Notes: generated by a model from the letters alone, not told the origin. A stretch of 64,000 nucleotides of DNA from Chalciporus piperatus (GCA_038093975.1 JBBPTG010000052.1:62001-126000), one strand, 5' to 3'; counted from the stretch's first letter, positions 1 to 14,288 are shown. Made by a program: numbers and translations.

Positions 1-1463
1 ACGGGGATGCGAGTCGAATACGACGAATACGGAACTGGAGTGTGTGGAGGGAAGAAAACTTGTCTCAGTGGAAAACTTGAAACATGCAACGACGTCCGGT
101 TGGCGGGTTATGATCATCACAGCGGACTTCTCAAGCTGGAGCATTTTTCTAGATGGTATGTTTAGTTGACACACAACGAATTGTAATGCTCTACCCACTC
201 GAGGACCCGATGAAAGAGCTTGGGTTCAGGATGAGCATAATCGACGGAGACAAGCTGAAGCGATCTTTCGAAGATAGGAAGGCAGCGAATATCATCAACA
301 TTAAGATGTTGATGGCCGGACCAATCCGCGCATATAGCTGTGATGTCCTTCACGTACAGAATTAGCAATCTGGCTATTCCAGCTGGTTTGGAGACTTACC
401 CCAATCACTTCCTTTGTCGCCAGTTCATCCAAGACGTCTGACAACTCGGCGTGGCTTTGTTCGATGCAAAATCCGATTCTCGCGAAGTTAAGAGCTGCTA
501 AAGTACACAAAGAGGTACCTTGGGCTATGAGCTGACTGGTTCCCGAGAAAGAAACCAGGCAGGTATTTCCTGCCAAAACCCGTTTCGAGATAGCGGTTGG
601 GTTACTTTTTTCCTGGCTCCGAGAACGAGGTTCAAACATGATGAAAGCATCCCATAATCAAGGAGCGCCAGAGCTGAAGTTGATTTATATTGGGTGCCAG
701 TGAGTCTAGCGGCATTGTCATGCTCCTTCGAACCGTGAGGCCTTGAGGCCTCAATGCCTCATGCCTCAGGGTCCTATGGAGCACTGTGACTGTGCAAGTC
801 GAAGCACAGCTGCGATCAGTGCGATGGCTCTTCATGCATCATGTGCGATCCGCGACAATACGAATCTGGAAGTTGATCAAAATCTCCACACTTGGTCGGT
901 ATTGAACAGTCATCAGCAGGCCTGGAGGCCTGGAGGCCGGACGCCAAGCTGTAGTACGAGTACTAGATGGCTGCCATGAGTAAGACCGCGACAGGGATTT
1001 CCGAGCTACTCACATCCCAACTTGAAGTACTGGCTGACTCGGTGAGTGACTTTTCCCGCTTCCACTGGTTCCAGTGAGTTGTGACCGCATCACAACAAGT
1101 CCAACTTCTTGTGTTCCCCGCCGGAAGTTGAGTGTGTCCGAAAAGGTCCGAAATTGAACCCAACTTGGGCGCAACTTGAAGCCTTGCTGAGATCGTGACA
1201 ACGAGTCAGTGCAGGTCCGTCTACCTTCGAATTCGGATCTTGGGTTGTTACCACTGGTTCGGGGAAGGGTTCTCCCAGGAGGCCTTGAGCACTGCTCTAT
1301 CTTCGGTTAAAGGTACACTGCCTCGGGGCGTCAATGTGTCCTCGTGATGCTGAAGTTTACTGAAAGAACGTTGCACCCATCGTAGATACGGTCCTCGTGT
1401 TGACCCTATTTCTCTTTTATTAAGATCCCAGCTCCCAGTACGAAGACTTGAATTCATCCCATC
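1..1463. other. no gene recognised (left edge)
   Basis: Only short overlapping open frames in both directions, none with a recognisable motif or convincing splice pattern. GC-rich short reiterations occur: GAGGCCT/GCCTCA-type repeats around 738-772 and GGCCTGGA repeats around 918-945. The last few hundred bases presumably hold the promoter of the following giant gene. Confidence 0.5.
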
Positions 1464-4400
1464 ATGAATTCCTCGCTTGACCCTTCAAGTCATCGAAACG
1501 CGGAGGACGGTGACTCCAGTGACGAAGATCTTCCGACTACAAAACTTGACAAGGGTAAACAAAGAGCTGAGGGTATGTCATGTAACAGCTAGAGTAGCGC
1601 TCGGCTTATCTTCCTTGGAGATGATCGATTAGCAGAGCCATCACATCCAAGCGCCGGAGACGCGTTCTCTTCAACTGAGCTTCCGGACATCGTTGCGGAT
1701 TCTCAGTCGACGAGGTCTCGCCTATCGTCTTCCATGGATGTAAATCAACAGTTCAACAACGCAGAGATTGACGACGACGAGAGTTATCACTCGGCGTTTA
1801 GCGAAGATCCTAGGTCACATCGGGTACGTCTTTTGTGCGGCGAGTATTTCGATAAACTGAGGTGTATATCTCCCGCCAGCGCGACAATGCAGACTTGGCG
1901 CATTCCATCGAGGGCATGTATCGTATTCTAGATCTCATCTCAGAGCAGGGAAGCGGTGGTCTCGGTGAGCACGCCAGTCAAAGATGATTTTTGAGTACAT
2001 CTGACATTACTATCACCAGTCGATAAGATCATCATCTCACAGAACTCCCTCGAGGCATTCATTCATTCAGTTCGCCCCGGAGCGTATACTTCGATGATTA
2101 AAATTGACTTCAAGGCACTTGACGAACACGCCATAAAGCCTGTGGGTATATATGGCAGCAAAGACGAGATCGTGCGGTTCCTACTGCAGCTCGGTGTCGT
2201 AGACGATGACATGTAACGTCTCCTAGTTGGTTTGTCTGACTCGGCGGGCTGACCCTGCATTCTCACAGGGCCACGCAACTCCTCGTCGATGCTGAGACTC
2301 ATGGTCGTACAAAACCAACTCTCCGCTCTGGCTTGTATATCGTAAAACTGCCTACACAACACGACGCATCGCAACAGATCTTTCTTGTATACTGGCCGGA
2401 GCACACCACATGGGACGACTCATCGGCTTCTTCAATCACTCGCAACCGCGTCACGTTCATGAGGTTCGCTCGCTTGTATATCATCGACCTTGGCCGCACG
2501 GCTCAACTCACTTATGGCCTAGATACCTGACGAAAATGTGCGATCAGGTCATTGCTTTGATTTCACCAGAACACGCACAAACGATCGTTTGGAACGAGAT
2601 TGATGAAGCGGGCGGTGATTCGGTAGACGCCGACTACGACGAGGATGAATCTGACCGTATCTGCACATTCGAGGTGTCACAAACCAACGAGCAGGAAGAG
2701 TCCGTCACTGTTCGGGACGGATTCAAGGTAATGCTCTCTGCGCACGATGATACAATGGCTGATCACCAGGGATGAAGGCTGTTTCTGAGCACATTAAGAT
2801 TCCTGGAAGGCCCTCTCAAGAGGCGACGAAGCCTGACTGGCCTCCCGAACCAGTCAGGCCATTCTTGCTTTTTGGGGAGACCGCTCAGGGATTTATAACT
2901 GTTCGATATAAAGAGGCATGCCGCCCCATAGAGAACTTGAAAACGCGACCATTGTCTGCCCTACAGCTCGAAACCTACTTGTAAGATCTCCTTGAGCGGG
3001 TAGGATACTCTCTGATTAACATGTTTTATTGTGCAGGACATCCGATTGCCTTCACCTGGACGAATCTTTGGCCGAAGACGCAATGAAGATACTGGTTCGA
3101 TGCGGCCTCGAGAAGCGTTTCCCGCAAGAGTGCAATCGCTGGAAGCGCGAGTCTGCGACCATTCAAAACGTGAGTTACTCACGCATGAACAATCAAATCA
3201 GCAACACTACTGCAAAGCTGCGCGGGGACTCTGCATTATTCAGAAGGGCGCTCCACGAGATGGTTGTGGAGGAGCTCCGGAAGTTGTATCCGTGGGTCCA
3301 TGTTCATGTTGTTTGTTGTAGTGGAGTCATTCACCTTTGAAACACAGTGGCTTTGACCATGACATGTTCGTATATTACGGCGCACACGAGAGGTCCGCGG
3401 AAAGCCCAGGTAAGCTATCACATATGAATGGCGTAGATCGAATGCTCAGTACGATGCAGAGACTCTCGCAAAGCTGTTGGATCAATACCCAGATGCGTTC
3501 AACCAAGTCGCACAGCTACTCCAACCTGAGATCAAGAGCGCTGAAACAATCAGCGACAAACAGTATCGAGCAGCAAAACGTCGTCTGTGCCTCTTCAAGG
3601 AACTCGACCGTCTCCTGAAACAGCATCAGCCGAGCGATCAAGACCGTGCCTATATTTTAGACCTCGTCGTGAGCGGAGGCGTGGACCAAGTGATCGAAGC
3701 AATGGACAGAACATTGAACCCAAGCGCTCAGGCGTCCAAGTGGAACATAGTCGCCAAGTTCCTTCCGGGAGGCTCGGGGACTCGAGCTGAAATCGATAAG
3801 CTCGTTCACGACGTTCTGTCCACCGCGAACCAAATTCCTGACAAAATTTTTCTCGCCGAGATCGACAGCGATATCCAACAGCACCCTGAACTAAAGGAGC
3901 TCGCCGGTAGGGTAAAACAGCTTGCTTTCAAACATCTCAACGGCATTACCACGATGACGTTGACAAGACTGGTGAATGCCATGATACAACGACTGGTGGA
4001 GGAAAACGAGAAAAGGCTTAGGCGCGAATACGGAAGTCTTCGGGAAAAAGAGCAAAGGCAGCTCAGAGTGAATCTGATAGCGCGCCTCAACGGCCTTTCA
4101 GAGAACAACGGATCCAGGTCAGTCGCAGTGTCGATCTGGAACATGAGCTAACCGGTTGACAGACATACGGTGCATATCGATGCGGTTGCACCCGAGATGC
4201 AGAATTGGGGTACATATCTGATTGTTTACATGCACAGTTGCACTGATGATCTTTGGTAGCTCATACATCGACCTCTTATCGAGTGTCTGGCAAACGCGAA
4301 ACACAAGTTGATGCCGCCGCGATCTACACTGTCCACCTGATGAACCTGACGGCGGAAGACCAGCACAAGCTACAGTTGGACCCTTCGGCCACTATACCTT

Positions 4401-7400
4401 TCCCGCGTTTCAAGTATAAGCACACTTTCAAACTTCCTCTCGGTTATTCCGTGATGTATGTTCCGCGATTCACCTCTGATACCCTTTGAGTCAACTCATC
4501 GATTTAAAGACGAGCGCAGATCCTCGAGAACGAGAAACTCTTGCTAATTGTCGCTGACCACGCCGGAAATTTGACCGTCTACCTTGAACATTTTGCCGGG
4601 ATTGATGGCGCGATAGAACGTGGACGTGGTAAATCGCTGAACCGCGAAAGGATTGGCAAGGATTTCCTCCTAACCTATGACCAGGCGAAGCACATGCTTA
4701 GCGTCGTATCGTCGGACAAAGTGCGTCTCCCTGCCAAGTGCTTCTGACATGAGATTGACGTCGATCGCAGCTCCTGATACACATCTTCGTCCTCGATGAG
4801 ACGCGAGGTTTCCAAGCTTTGGGTAGCGCAGTCAACCTAAGCCTTTGTTACCCCGATGGAGCTTCTATCCGGCATGCATGCTTCATCAGTGGCAGTGAGG
4901 AACTGCTTCTCGTAGACTCTCGTGCCCAAGCAAGAGTGTACTCCCTTGTTACCCTGCAATTCCGGTAAGGAATTCCTTGAACCCTTTGCAGTTTATATCT
5001 CACGAGTGCGGTAGACCTGCCACTCTCGACCTGAAACGAGTTCCGCACAGCATCAGTTCTACTCCAGATGGTGCATGCCTCCTCGTTGCACACGAGCAGG
5101 ATGGCAAATTAACATTCACGGCGTACCATTGGAGTACTTTCGGCTCCACAGAGGGTATAGCGCTCGACATACCCAACCTCGTCCCTGAGGACACCCCCGT
5201 CGTGACTTCTCTGGTCAGCAGAACTGCGATACATCTCATGTCGCTCGATTTCTCCTCGTACACATGCCGATCCTACGCCCTGGATATCACACGGAAAGTC
5301 ACCGAGTTCACGTTCAAGGAGACTGGCGCTCGCGGTCGTTCCTCCCGCAAAGAGAGTTTGACCGCTCACAACTGTCTCATAGACTGCCACTCCGACGTCT
5401 GGACTCGCTTCCCTGTTCTAGCGGCCGTCCAACGAGAGACAATTTCGACCTCCAGTCTCAGGAGCCAGAAGATGCTCGTGTTTGTGACTGACCGTGATTT
5501 CACGAAATATGCGCCTTATTTCGCAGACAAGATCAGCGAATTTGAGCGTGGCACTAAAAAACCGACTGGCGATGTTCTCAAATCCATCAAGGTTTCAGCT
5601 GCTCCATTCGATGTATTCTCGGACGAGCTATGTGGGAGCCAGCCTTGGAACGTCTCGGAGCTTCGAGTTGGCGAGTGGATTGTGAACTTCCTTTGTCTCA
5701 TTCCGATCCATCTCGCGGTCGCAAAGGAAAATCGATTCGTTCCTCTCAAGGATGGAGTCTACTCTCCCGACCATGAGAAGTCTCTGTTGGGTGCTGATGT
5801 GAATCGCATCGTGGACACACTCTCATTTGGTTGGTATGAGTCGATCTTCCAGTCATATATGGCCTCCAAGGTACGTCACCGTTCATCTTAGCGGCTGTAA
5901 TCTAACCACCAGTCACAGCCTGTTAGAGTCGTGTCGTCAATGGGAGAGCAGTCGGTTGGCAAGAGCTTTGCGCTGAATCATCTCGTCGACACGTCATTCG
6001 CCGGCTCCGCGATGAGGACTACCGAAGGTGTATGGATGTCCGTAACTCCCACCAAGGAAGCATTGATTGTAGCGCTTGACTTCGAAGGTCAGTCGGTTTC
6101 CTAGTTTATCGTTGCGCTGCCAACTTCATCATCCGTTTGCAGGTGTACACAGTATCGAAAGGTCGGCCCAGGAAGATACGTTGCTCGTTTTGTTCAACAC
6201 TGCAATCTCCAACTTGGTATGTTCCCTCAGATTACAAACAGGCGCAGGAGCTGATGTTGGACTTAGGTATTGTTCAGGAACAATTTTGCTATGAGCCGTG
6301 ATATCACGGGTCTTTTCCAATCTTTCCAGTCCAGTTCCACTATCTTGGATCCCGAAGCTAATCCCTCCCTATTCCGCTCAACGTTGGCCATCATTATCAA
6401 GGTATGAGGAATGCAACCCTCGGTCCACGACGTCAGCTAAATATATTGACCAGGATGTGGTCGACTCTGACAAGGCTGAGATCGTAAGAGAGTGAGTTTA
6501 TTCCTTAACTTCTGGAACACGCTCATTCGGAATCGTTTTCAGGTTCTCTCTGAAGTTCCAAAGAATTGTGCAAGATGAGCAAGAAGCAAACTTCATCACT
6601 CAACTTCATGCCGGTAAACTCCATATCATTCCCTGGTAAGACGGATCACATTCATGTGGAGAACAAGTAAACTCACATCCCGTCAGGCCTGTCATTGAGT
6701 CGAAGGAGTTCTACAAACTGTTTACCCCATTGAAGCGACGCCTAGGCGAACAGGAGATTACCCACGAAGCAGCGGGAGAATTTCTACATATGATGAAGAC
6801 CTTGATGGCGAAATTGAAGGTGAGTGTTTCTCTCGTGCCTCTACTTTTCATCGCTCACACGCGGCTTCTTTCAAGGCAAATGACTGGGGAGCCATGTCAC
6901 GTAAGCGATCACACTTGAATCGCAGTCTTTGTCTTGACGCCATGCAGAAACGATGGCATCCCACCGAGCACAGCTGATCTCCACACTTCTCCCAAATGCG
7001 TTGGCTTTTGGAGTTACGGAGATCGAGCCGGAGCTTGAGCCACTGAAGGTAACATCCCTGCGACCTTCCTAGCCGTCGGCTCACTCATCGCCACACTAGA
7101 ACTTGGATACAGATGTGCCGGTCGATCTTCCCGATACCGAGCACCAGTTATTCATTGCCGGGGGCGGTGCCGAACAATCTGCGTTGCGCGAAAACATTCT
7201 AATGCTTCTCCAGAAGGACTGGGACAGGTTCGAATCGCGCCAACGAGTCCCAGAAGACGAATGGATCGAGGGACTCTCCGAACACCTTGACAACATCGTC
7301 GACCTACGAATTGCCCACGTGGAAAAGTGGCTTACGCAGAATCTATCGCGATTCCAGAGCGGACATGCGAGCATCGACGAGCTGAATAGAAACTTTGAAA

Positions 7401-10400
7401 ACGCGATTCTCGATCTGAAGAGCAACGTACAGCTCTGCAGCCTGCAGTGTGCTGGTTGTCAGCTTCTTTGTGTACAGAGTCGCCTCCACGACGGAGCGCA
7501 TGACTGTCGGACGGATCATCGTTGCGTGCACGATTGTGATTTCTGTCTGGAAGGTTCTGTGGAGCATAAGCGATGTACCGTGCCGTGAGTGAACGTTTGA
7601 ACTTCGATCTGCTATGTTCAGTCGTTTATCGCTGTTGTTGATATAGAGCTGGCCATGCGGGCAAACATATGTAAGCCTCGTGGTTTAGTTGAAAGTGTTG
7701 TGACTCACAATCCGCAGATGTGTTCCGACGCAGCACATGTGCGCGAAGCCGTGTCGATTCTCGGGAAAGCATGGGTGTCTCGATGTGTGCGCGAAGGTGA
7801 GAAACTCAGCCCGAACTCAGCTCCTTCAACTATCTTACGTTGCTCCCATAACAAAGATAACCGACCATCCAGACCAAGACGGTCATCTATGTGCTGCGCC
7901 TGTGCATGCCTGCGGAGAGGTGAGATGATCAGTTGGTTCAAAGAGGACCCCTGTAACCTCCCGTTTCCCTAGCCATGCGGCCTCGCCAAAGTAAAACTGG
8001 CTGATGGTCCTAAATATTCATGCCCTGGGAAATGCCGTATACCTAGGTAGTGTTTATTGTAATGTTTCTCTGTGCAAAGTGTTTACGGAGTACCTAGTGG
8101 CGTTGATCATGCTCGCCATCAGTGCGAGGCTCGCTTTTGTTCCATCAAGTGCCAACTGTGTAGACGCTTGTGTTCCGAACAGGACCACATGCACGGTCTT
8201 GGATCAGGTGCAGTTCATCTTTGCGGGTACGTACGCGCGCGTGTGCGGCTTGACAAGGATACGCGTACGCTGACCAACACACAGTCAAGAGCACATGTGC
8301 CCCGAGGAGTGCACTGCAAAAGGAATATGCCAAATTGATACTGCTCCCCACTCGATCGAAGTCACCTTTACCGGACGAAACGAGACGTTTCAATATACCA
8401 AGGTATGGCACTATTTTTACGAGAGGGGTTTGATTTCATGCTGATGGATCTCATGCAGTACACTCAAGGTTTGGTTTCATTTCACTGCCGAGTATCCTCA
8501 CTGACAATGCTCGAAAAGTTGCCAAACGAATGAGATGCATAAAGCCTATTCCGGCTGGTGCCACGATGCATCCTGGGTCACATGAGCACAGCCTAGACAA
8601 GAACGTGGTGCACTTCTGTGAAACTAGGTATGACGGCCACAAAGTGATATCCATCCCACCGTCTTGACGATCATGCAGATGCAAAAACTGCGATTACTTT
8701 TGTACGCTACCTCTTGGTAAGCTGGGAGTGTGTCTTTCTATTTCGCAGACGGCGCTGATAGGCTCCTAGGTCATCCGCAGCAAGAGCACGAGACTCGTCA
8801 TGGGTCCATGTCGCACACCCGTTGGGCCATAGACGGTCCCGATGACGTACCGCTAGAGATTGGCGGCAGGAAGTTCTCCAGCAATGACGAGGGTGCACCG
8901 ATGATGTGTAGTCTTGTCTGCCAAGCGCTGGGGAGGCACGTGCACATTGACTATTGTCGCGCTACTGGAGAAGATGCTTGTACGGGTAGCGAGGAGTTAC
9001 AGCACCTCACACAGCGATTACAACCCAATCCGGAGAGACCAAAAGACGTCCTCACGCACAATCTATTCTGGAAACGAAGTGGTAAGGCAGAGCCGATTGC
9101 GCCTGAATCCTTGCTGAATGATGCACAGGGTTCAGGGACCCGTACTCAAAGGAGGATCAGGCCATCTTCACCAGATGGTATGTCTCAATTTTACAGTAAA
9201 CCTTGCACCTGATTGATGTTTCGATAGTGATTCTATGTGTAGCGGTACGCGGGTGTTTGGAAGGCTTACTTGTAGTAGTGATCTCATCCAATCCGTAGGT
9301 CCAGAACACACCGCCGAAAGTGGAAATCCCGCTGTGCCCTCATACTGTGTTCTCCCTCTCTTCCATGCGCCATTGGATCCGAACACAGCGGCACCTGGGG
9401 TGGGATACATCTCTCAAGATGGACATCAGTTTGCTTGTCGTAACCCGGTTGTGATGCAGCAAGCTTTCCATATGTAAGGCCTTTTCTTTTGTGGACAGTT
9501 CAATGCGACTGAATGTTAACATTACAGCATCTTTGTCGTTGACTAGTGCGTGGTTTTCATTCTCGTTCTCTCCAAACTCCTCACCTCGAGCCAAAAAGCT
9601 CTGGTTCAATGGGTATTGATGATAGAAAACCTCTCGCCGGCACGCCAGTTACAGCCCGGATCGCTGCCGCTGCAAACAATAGATACGGTGCTGTTCTTTC
9701 ATCGTTATATGGGTTCTGGGCCACTCGTGCTACAGCACTTGCCGGCTCGAAGGCTGTGCGACGAGATGCGTACAGCGTGGTCTTGTTTGACCATAATGTT
9801 GAGTCCCTTCTCGTGAACGATTTCGCGAGCACACCCGACCAGCTACTGGAAATACTTCTCCGTTATCGTCCTGACGACGGAGGCACGAATTTTACTCTTG
9901 CGATTTCGAGAGCTCAAGAGATCGTGGCACAAAGTTGGAGCACAGAAAGGTGAGCCATCACATCTTGTCACTCATCACCAGTACTCACCTACACCCGTGA
10001 AGATCACCGGTCATTATCTTCCTGTCGGATGGTGATGCAGCCATCAACGATCAAGTCATGCAGGACCTCTGCCGCTCTTCCATTCGACTCGGGTGAGTAT
10101 CTCCCGCTCATTGGTTCCGCGTGATCGCGCGTTCATGATCGAAACAGCAAAGCCTTGTCTTTCCACGCTGTCTCGTTTGGTCCTGAAGGCTCCTCGAGGT
10201 TCCTTGTCAGGATGACCGATATCGCGCGCGACGCCCAGAATAAACTGGATCCAGCCATCGCTACAATCACATCTTCATATACGCAAGCACTTGATACGGT
10301 ACGTGCTTCGAGTAAGGCTTCGATCCACGTGTATCAACTGAAATCGACCACTGCTAGGTCCAACTCGCGGAGACGTTCTTGGGAATTGCCGAATCGTTGA

Positions 10401-10429
10401 GAAAACCAAGGGGTGCACTGTTGCACTAA
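1464..10429 (+). CDS. giant multi-domain protein: beta-propeller-like region, VLIG/GBP-like GTPase, Cys/His array, vWFA domain
   Basis: A single gene with more than 20 short GT-AG introns, estimated at about 2,500 residues. The start ATG at 1464 opens an acidic, Ser-rich leader (MNSSLDPSSH). After a helical region (about 2,000-4,150) comes a beta-rich stretch (about 4,250-5,870) resembling a WD-like propeller. A P-loop GEQSVGKS lies at 5943-5966, followed by a G2-like TTEG and a G3-like DFEG interrupted by an intron at 6087. The spacing recalls giant GBP/VLIG-type GTPases; I see no clear G4 motif. From about 7,430 to 9,470 there is a long Cys/His-rich array of C-x2-C and C-H-type repeats, probably metal-binding. 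The C-terminus is a vWFA domain with a complete MIDAS: DYSGSM (split by the intron 9546-9598), GGTNFT and LSDGD. No signal peptide or membrane segment is evident. All joins I tested keep frame, so it appears intact. Function unknown. The architecture suggests a cytosolic NTPase sensor or scaffold, which is inference. Confidence 0.85.
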
Positions 10430-10828
10430 TTTGATCTTGGACCCATAAGAATGAATGGTTTCGTACTCGTTATGTAGGATTGTAGTAGTTGAAAAGTAGA
10501 ATCGTGTTATAAAAATCTGTCAGTATGCTAACCCACGGCTGGGACACGATTCAGTCGCTGGATTGAGGGCGTAGGCTAACTTTGATCAGATACCTCCTCG
10601 AGGATCGGTTCCTGAGCAGAAAATAGGTGATTACCGGTCAGGGGTTAATTTCCCGAATTGGATGGGGCCCTCCGCCTCGAGTTTGCATCCGCCATCATCG
10701 ACTTCGCCGTCGACCAAGTTGTTGCTCATCGTCGTGCACAGCGAGCACACCAACTTTCAACTAAACAACTGGTTTGTTGACATACTTACTTATTCTCCGT
10801 AATTAACAGCGAGCAGCGACGTTGGCAA
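10430..10828. other. intergenic, no gene seen
   Basis: About 400 bp between two tandem plus-strand genes. No open frame or repeat of note. It presumably carries the 3' end of the GTPase gene and the promoter of the next gene. Confidence 0.5.
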
Positions 10829-13800
10829 ATGGTCCACCGCGCACCAGACTCGCGTCTCCTCAACAATCTCATCACACACGAGAAAGAATACACTAAACAC
10901 CTCTCCGCTCTTTTCCCCATCTCACACACCGCACTCGCTTCTCTTTCTGCTTTCACTGCTGCTTATCCCGCTCCATCCACTCCACATGCGACACCCTCCC
11001 AGACACTCGCTGCCGTCGTTGACGTATTGGCGACCGCAGATGATGCGTTGCAAAGGTACAATAAGGCTATGGAGGCTTGGAGGGAGCAATTAGTTTCGTT
11101 GAAGAAACTTGAGGATGACCTTGGTGCCATCTTACGCGACCGCGACATCCTGTGTGTCTCGCCCCTTTGTTGCACCCCTCCGTGACTGACAATGCGACAG
11201 CGTCACCCGTCTCATCAAAGCCTCCAAATCTACTAAATCATCCCGTGACGTTCGCTCGTCTCTATTGATTCCACCCGGTTCTGCTTCCATGTCATCTCTC
11301 CCGTCTACCATTTCGTCATCCCATGCTGGAACCTCCAGCAGCAAACTCGCACAGGCACAAGCCGAACTTCAGGCCTGCGAGGCACATCTCACTTCCAAAG
11401 AACGTGAACTCGAGGCTCGTCGCATGGCTGTCGCTCGTGAGGGTCTGGGTGCACGTTGTCGTGCACTCATCGATTGTGGTTGGGTATGGGGCGAAATGGG
11501 TAAGCAAGGTCTGCAGGCATTGCAAGCCCTCAGTGGAACTGCGAAAAATGGTATGACGTTGCATTCTATGGCCTTTTTTGCATACATTCCTACGTCTTAC
11601 ATCCCCACAATAGCTTCGAAACCGTTACCTGTTCCCTCCCCTTATCGCTCCACAGAGCATACACCCTCACATCGCACCAACAACCCTACCTCATACGCCT
11701 CAGATAATTCATCTCTTACTCCCTCCCAAAGTGCGTCTCAAATGGCACCCCGATCTGCCGAGACAAGCGTAGAAGGTCCCCCTTCGAGAGGCAATCATCT
11801 TGATTCCTCCCCCGAACGTACATACACTCTACCTCCTGCACACGCCATCTCCGACCTCGCGTTTCCCACTGTGGTCCGCTCTCAATCCCAACGCACGTCT
11901 CCGACTTCCCAACCCGAACCGGGAAGGAAGCGTAGCAAGCGTCAACGTCGTCCTCCATCTCAACACATCGCCGAAGTTGACGAAGACGAGGATGACGCAC
12001 CCGCACTCGTACCCATAGTCACGGTCACCAACCCATCCATCACACCCGCCACTCGTTTTCCATTTTCCAGTGCTCGTGCGAACGACAGTGCCAGCATCCA
12101 CGATAGCAGCTCCGACGAAGACCCCCCTCGAGGACCTCTCGAGATCATCGAGAACGATCCCTTTGCACAGATGAAACAAAGAGCTTCCCATAGCCCATCC
12201 CCAACGACCAATTCTCAAAGATTCACAGCCACTCCCTCTCCGCAACTATCGGTGGCTAAGCCACGCGAACGCAAGACCTCGATGGCATTCTTCGGCTCCA
12301 TTCGTGGTCTGTTCCGTCATAAACCCAAAGAACGAGGGTCGGTTGAGTGGGAAGAGGGTCAAGGTCAATATTCACCGACTCGGAATAAACCGAGAGGTGG
12401 TTCGAATGGATGGGTGACGCGAACGGATGCGAGGCTCAAGTCGAAAGGAACGGGTGATAGTTCAGACGAGGACGTTCCGACACCGCGAGCCTCGGTGACC
12501 CCAACTGGACATGCGACAGGGTCTAAGCTGCGCAAGGGACGTCTAGGGGTTCAGAATGGATCGTCACCGGGAACGACACCTGGTGTCGATGGGTGGATGA
12601 CGGACAGTGCGACGATGGCGAACCGCAGGGAGACCATCAAGCGAAAGAAGAAGAAGTCCGTCGCCGACCTTAGGGGAGGCGATCATGGTCATTCAGATAA
12701 CGAGGTCGAACGAAGGCAAGGGGATACTCCCCGCGCAAACGGTGGTCCTTTAGCTCAAGAGTCAACGCTCCAGACCCAGCCTCAGTCTCAACAGTCTGCG
12801 AAAGCTGCGCCATTTGATTCGCTCGCTCGTCGTTCGTCCACCTCGAAGAGCGTTACGCCTGTACCTACCAACTATAGTCCACGGCGTATGACGACAGACT
12901 TCTCAGGTGGTGTGGGCGGAACGGGCTCAAAAGAGACGACCTCCCCTCCAGGTTCTGCGTATCGTTCAGTCTCAGCCTCCGCCTCCGCGTCCATCACCCC
13001 AACCCTTAGCCGCGTCCACACAGACGCTAGCACTGTGTCCAAACCCAAAGCCAAGAAAGACGGCTCGAAACATGGCGTTCACTATGCCAACGGCAACGTG
13101 AGCCAGAGCCTGATGAGCATCGTTGCAGACGTGACGCGACAGAACCGAGAGGGATGGGCAACCGCCGGGACGGCTCCCGATGGCAGCATCACAGCGGTGC
13201 AACTTGAAATTCCAAAGGCACCTAGTCTGACAACGCCTGTCCCGACTGCTGAGCACCAGAAGACGCGTTCGTTGGATATTCCACGTGCGCCGGCTAGTGT
13301 GGCGACTGTCCCTATCCTCCCTGAAGGTCGGGGGTCTGCAGACGCTGGCCATGGCGCAACCCAGCCTCAGGCGAAGGCTCACGGTCATGGTCACCACCGC
13401 TCGGTCAGCACTCCTGCGGCGCATGACGTTGTGTCGTCGCCCAGCTCGGCCAACGTGAACGGGACGCCCGCGAATCAGACGAATGGACGGGCCCTTCCTA
13501 AACTTCCCCTAAGGTCGGCGCTGAGGAACTCGAGTCGAACGCCGTCACCGAGTCCAGCGAGGTTTGCGGACGCTGGCACTCAGAGGGAGATGGGCAAGGT
13601 GCAAGAGGCGCCGGTGTCTGACGCTACCCCTGAGCCGGCGGAGCGAGGAAGATCACCTTCGTTGGCATCTATATCGTCGTATGTGACTGTGAGGGAGAGT
13701 TTTGAGGATGATGTGGCTGAGCCTGAACCCGACGGAGCTTTAGGACGCCCGTTCACTCCGCCCCCACGTTCGTCCTCTTTACCACCACACAGGTCCTCTC

Positions 13801-14288
13801 TACCACCACCACCACGCACGTCCTCACCTCCATTTTCGTTCCCCCCACCACCTGTAGAGTCACCGCCGCCTCAGAAAGCTCCCCGTTATTTCTCGGGACA
13901 GCAAGAAGATGTTGGGAGCGGGAGCGCACCGCCCTCGTCGACTGTATCGGCGGAAACCATACCGCGACGGAAGAGCGTGCGCGTGTCGTTGCCACCTACG
14001 TTTTCGCCCAGCCCACCGGCGACATACGATGACGATGACGACGCCACCTACGAGCCTTGGAGCGACGTGAAACGGTCAGGTGGTTCGGAGGGTGGGTGGA
14101 AGATGAGGAACGGACATGCTCGAGTCGGGGATGGGGCTGGGGCTGGGACTGGGACTGGGGTTGGTGTTTGGGAGGATTCGAGTGAGGAGGACGCGGATTA
14201 TGCGAGGGCCCGGAAGTTGTTGAGTCGTGTTGGCAAGAAGGAGAAGGAACGAGATGGTGGCAAGGGTAAGGGCAAGGGTAAGGTATGA
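10829..14288 (+). CDS. large disordered protein with helical (BAR/IMD-like?) N-terminus
   Basis: Three exons: 10829-11151, 11201-11550 and 11614-14288. The second intron (11551-11613, 63 bp) is a multiple of three, so retention would add 21 residues without breaking the frame. The first ~220 residues are mostly helical and start LLNNLITHEKEYTKHL. A second helix contains many Gln, Glu and Ala residues, then a conserved-looking CGWVWGEMGKQGL. This resembles membrane-binding AH/BAR-type domains such as that of yeast Ivy1, but that is inference. The remaining ~850 residues are Ser/Pro/Thr-rich low-complexity sequence with Lys/Arg patches, a proline-rich stretch near 13760-13870 and a Gly/Lys tail. 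A cortical or signalling scaffold is possible; function not established. Confidence 0.8.
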
